Assembly: GCF_016583785.1 (NCBI RefSeq)
Contig: NZ_NRRU01000029.1
Coordinates: 1 to 59,950, forward strand
Direction: 5' to 3'
From: Rubrivivax gelatinosus
GTDB taxonomy: Bacteria; Pseudomonadota; Gammaproteobacteria; Burkholderiales; Burkholderiaceae_C
Length of the DNA stretch: 59,950 nt
The notes under the pieces are model-generated. The model did not search any database, was not told the origin of the DNA, and worked only from the letters and a program-made list of their open reading frames with translations. Below, one piece after another: positions 59,888 to 59,950 of the stretch; within the stretch, counting starts at the first letter, position 1, and each line of letters starts with the position of its first letter. Both the position numbers and the translations under genes were made by a program.

Positions 59888-59950
59888 TGGCGTGCCACCT
59901 TCTGCAGCGCCGACGCGGCGGCCGCGGCCGGCGCGTCGGCGCTGCAGAAG
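59884..59950 (-). CDS. mrdA: C-terminal end of gene upstream of rodA, probably PBP2
   Basis: Only the last 21 codons are visible: an Ala-rich tail, ADAPAAAAASALQKVARQ, before TGA. Identification rests on synteny: mrdA (penicillin-binding protein 2) precedes rodA in nearly all rod-shaped proteobacteria, and the ATGA overlap indicates coupling. The tail itself has no diagnostic motif. A perfect 19-bp inverted repeat (59899-59917 with 59932-59950) lies within these codons. Confidence 0.55.
   Translation of the reverse strand, partial: FCSADAPAAAAASALQKVARQ
59899..59950. repeat. Perfect 19-bp inverted repeat at the mrdA-rodA boundary
   Basis: The arms, each containing TTCTGCAGCGCCGACGCG or its complement, pair without mismatch around a 14-bp centre that is itself GC-rich and near-palindromic. 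It lies about 13 bp before the rodA start on the minus strand, inside coding sequence, and may continue beyond the window edge. Confidence 0.7.

Overview
The window is very GC-rich DNA from a betaproteobacterium of the order Burkholderiales, most like the Rubrivivax/Leptothrix/Roseateles group. The indicators are the block recA-recX-DUF2889-sucC-sucD, a divergent bepA/moaC pair, an RpoN-type promoter in front of a type IV pilin, a Burkholderiales-type intergenic repeat, and a protein resembling BchO, the magnesium-chelatase accessory hydrolase of purple phototrophs. The genus is inferred from gene content, not proven. About 55 protein genes are supported. I saw no rRNA, tRNA, CRISPR array, transposase or prophage.

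Layout. 1-10.6 kb: the start of pntA, a Nudix hydrolase, an Aer-like PAS chemoreceptor, CysB, a cold-shock/DUF1294 membrane protein, the sulfate ABC importer (sbp-cysT-cysW-cysA on the minus strand), a BchO-like hydrolase and a histidine phosphatase. Two inverted copies of a hairpin-rich repeat flank the DUF1294 gene. 10.6-19.7 kb: an M4 metalloprotease, then a minus-strand efflux operon (adaptor, RND pump, DUF2892, CsoR-like repressor, TDT/SLAC1 channel) preceded by a Cys/His/Met-containing periplasmic protein; two CsoR/FrmR-like operators sit in front of the two transcription units. 19.7-30.8 kb: ssb, recQ, a CheB-CheR-PAS fusion and a PAS histidine kinase separated by a tandem 72/71-bp insertion, then uvrA. 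30.8-35.0 kb: a helical hypothetical protein, a SWIB protein with a histone-H1-like tail, a small membrane protein, bepA and moaC.

35.0-45.0 kb is a glycan locus: a PglL/Wzy-type O-ligase, four glycosyltransferase genes, a Wzx-like flippase, and a large membrane protein split by one in-frame amber codon. It ends at pilA, which has a consensus -24/-12 promoter, so glycosylation of the pilin is a reasonable hypothesis. 45.0-48.6 kb carries an MBL-fold phosphodiesterase and a Ser/Thr kinase, PP2C phosphatase and FHA protein. 48.7-51.8 kb holds a hypothetical gene, two TerC-family genes (one behind a yybP-ykoY riboswitch) and an EamA transporter. 51.8-56.3 kb is sucD-sucC-DUF2889-recX-recA, with a near-consensus SOS box at recA. 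The window closes with a TctDE-like two-component pair, rodA and the last codons of the upstream gene, probably mrdA (PBP2).

Most genes are ordinary for the group. The least explained items are the structured inverted repeat pair around the DUF1294 gene, the repressor-controlled efflux regulon, the tandem insertion that keeps ATGA coupling at both ends, and the amber-split membrane protein.
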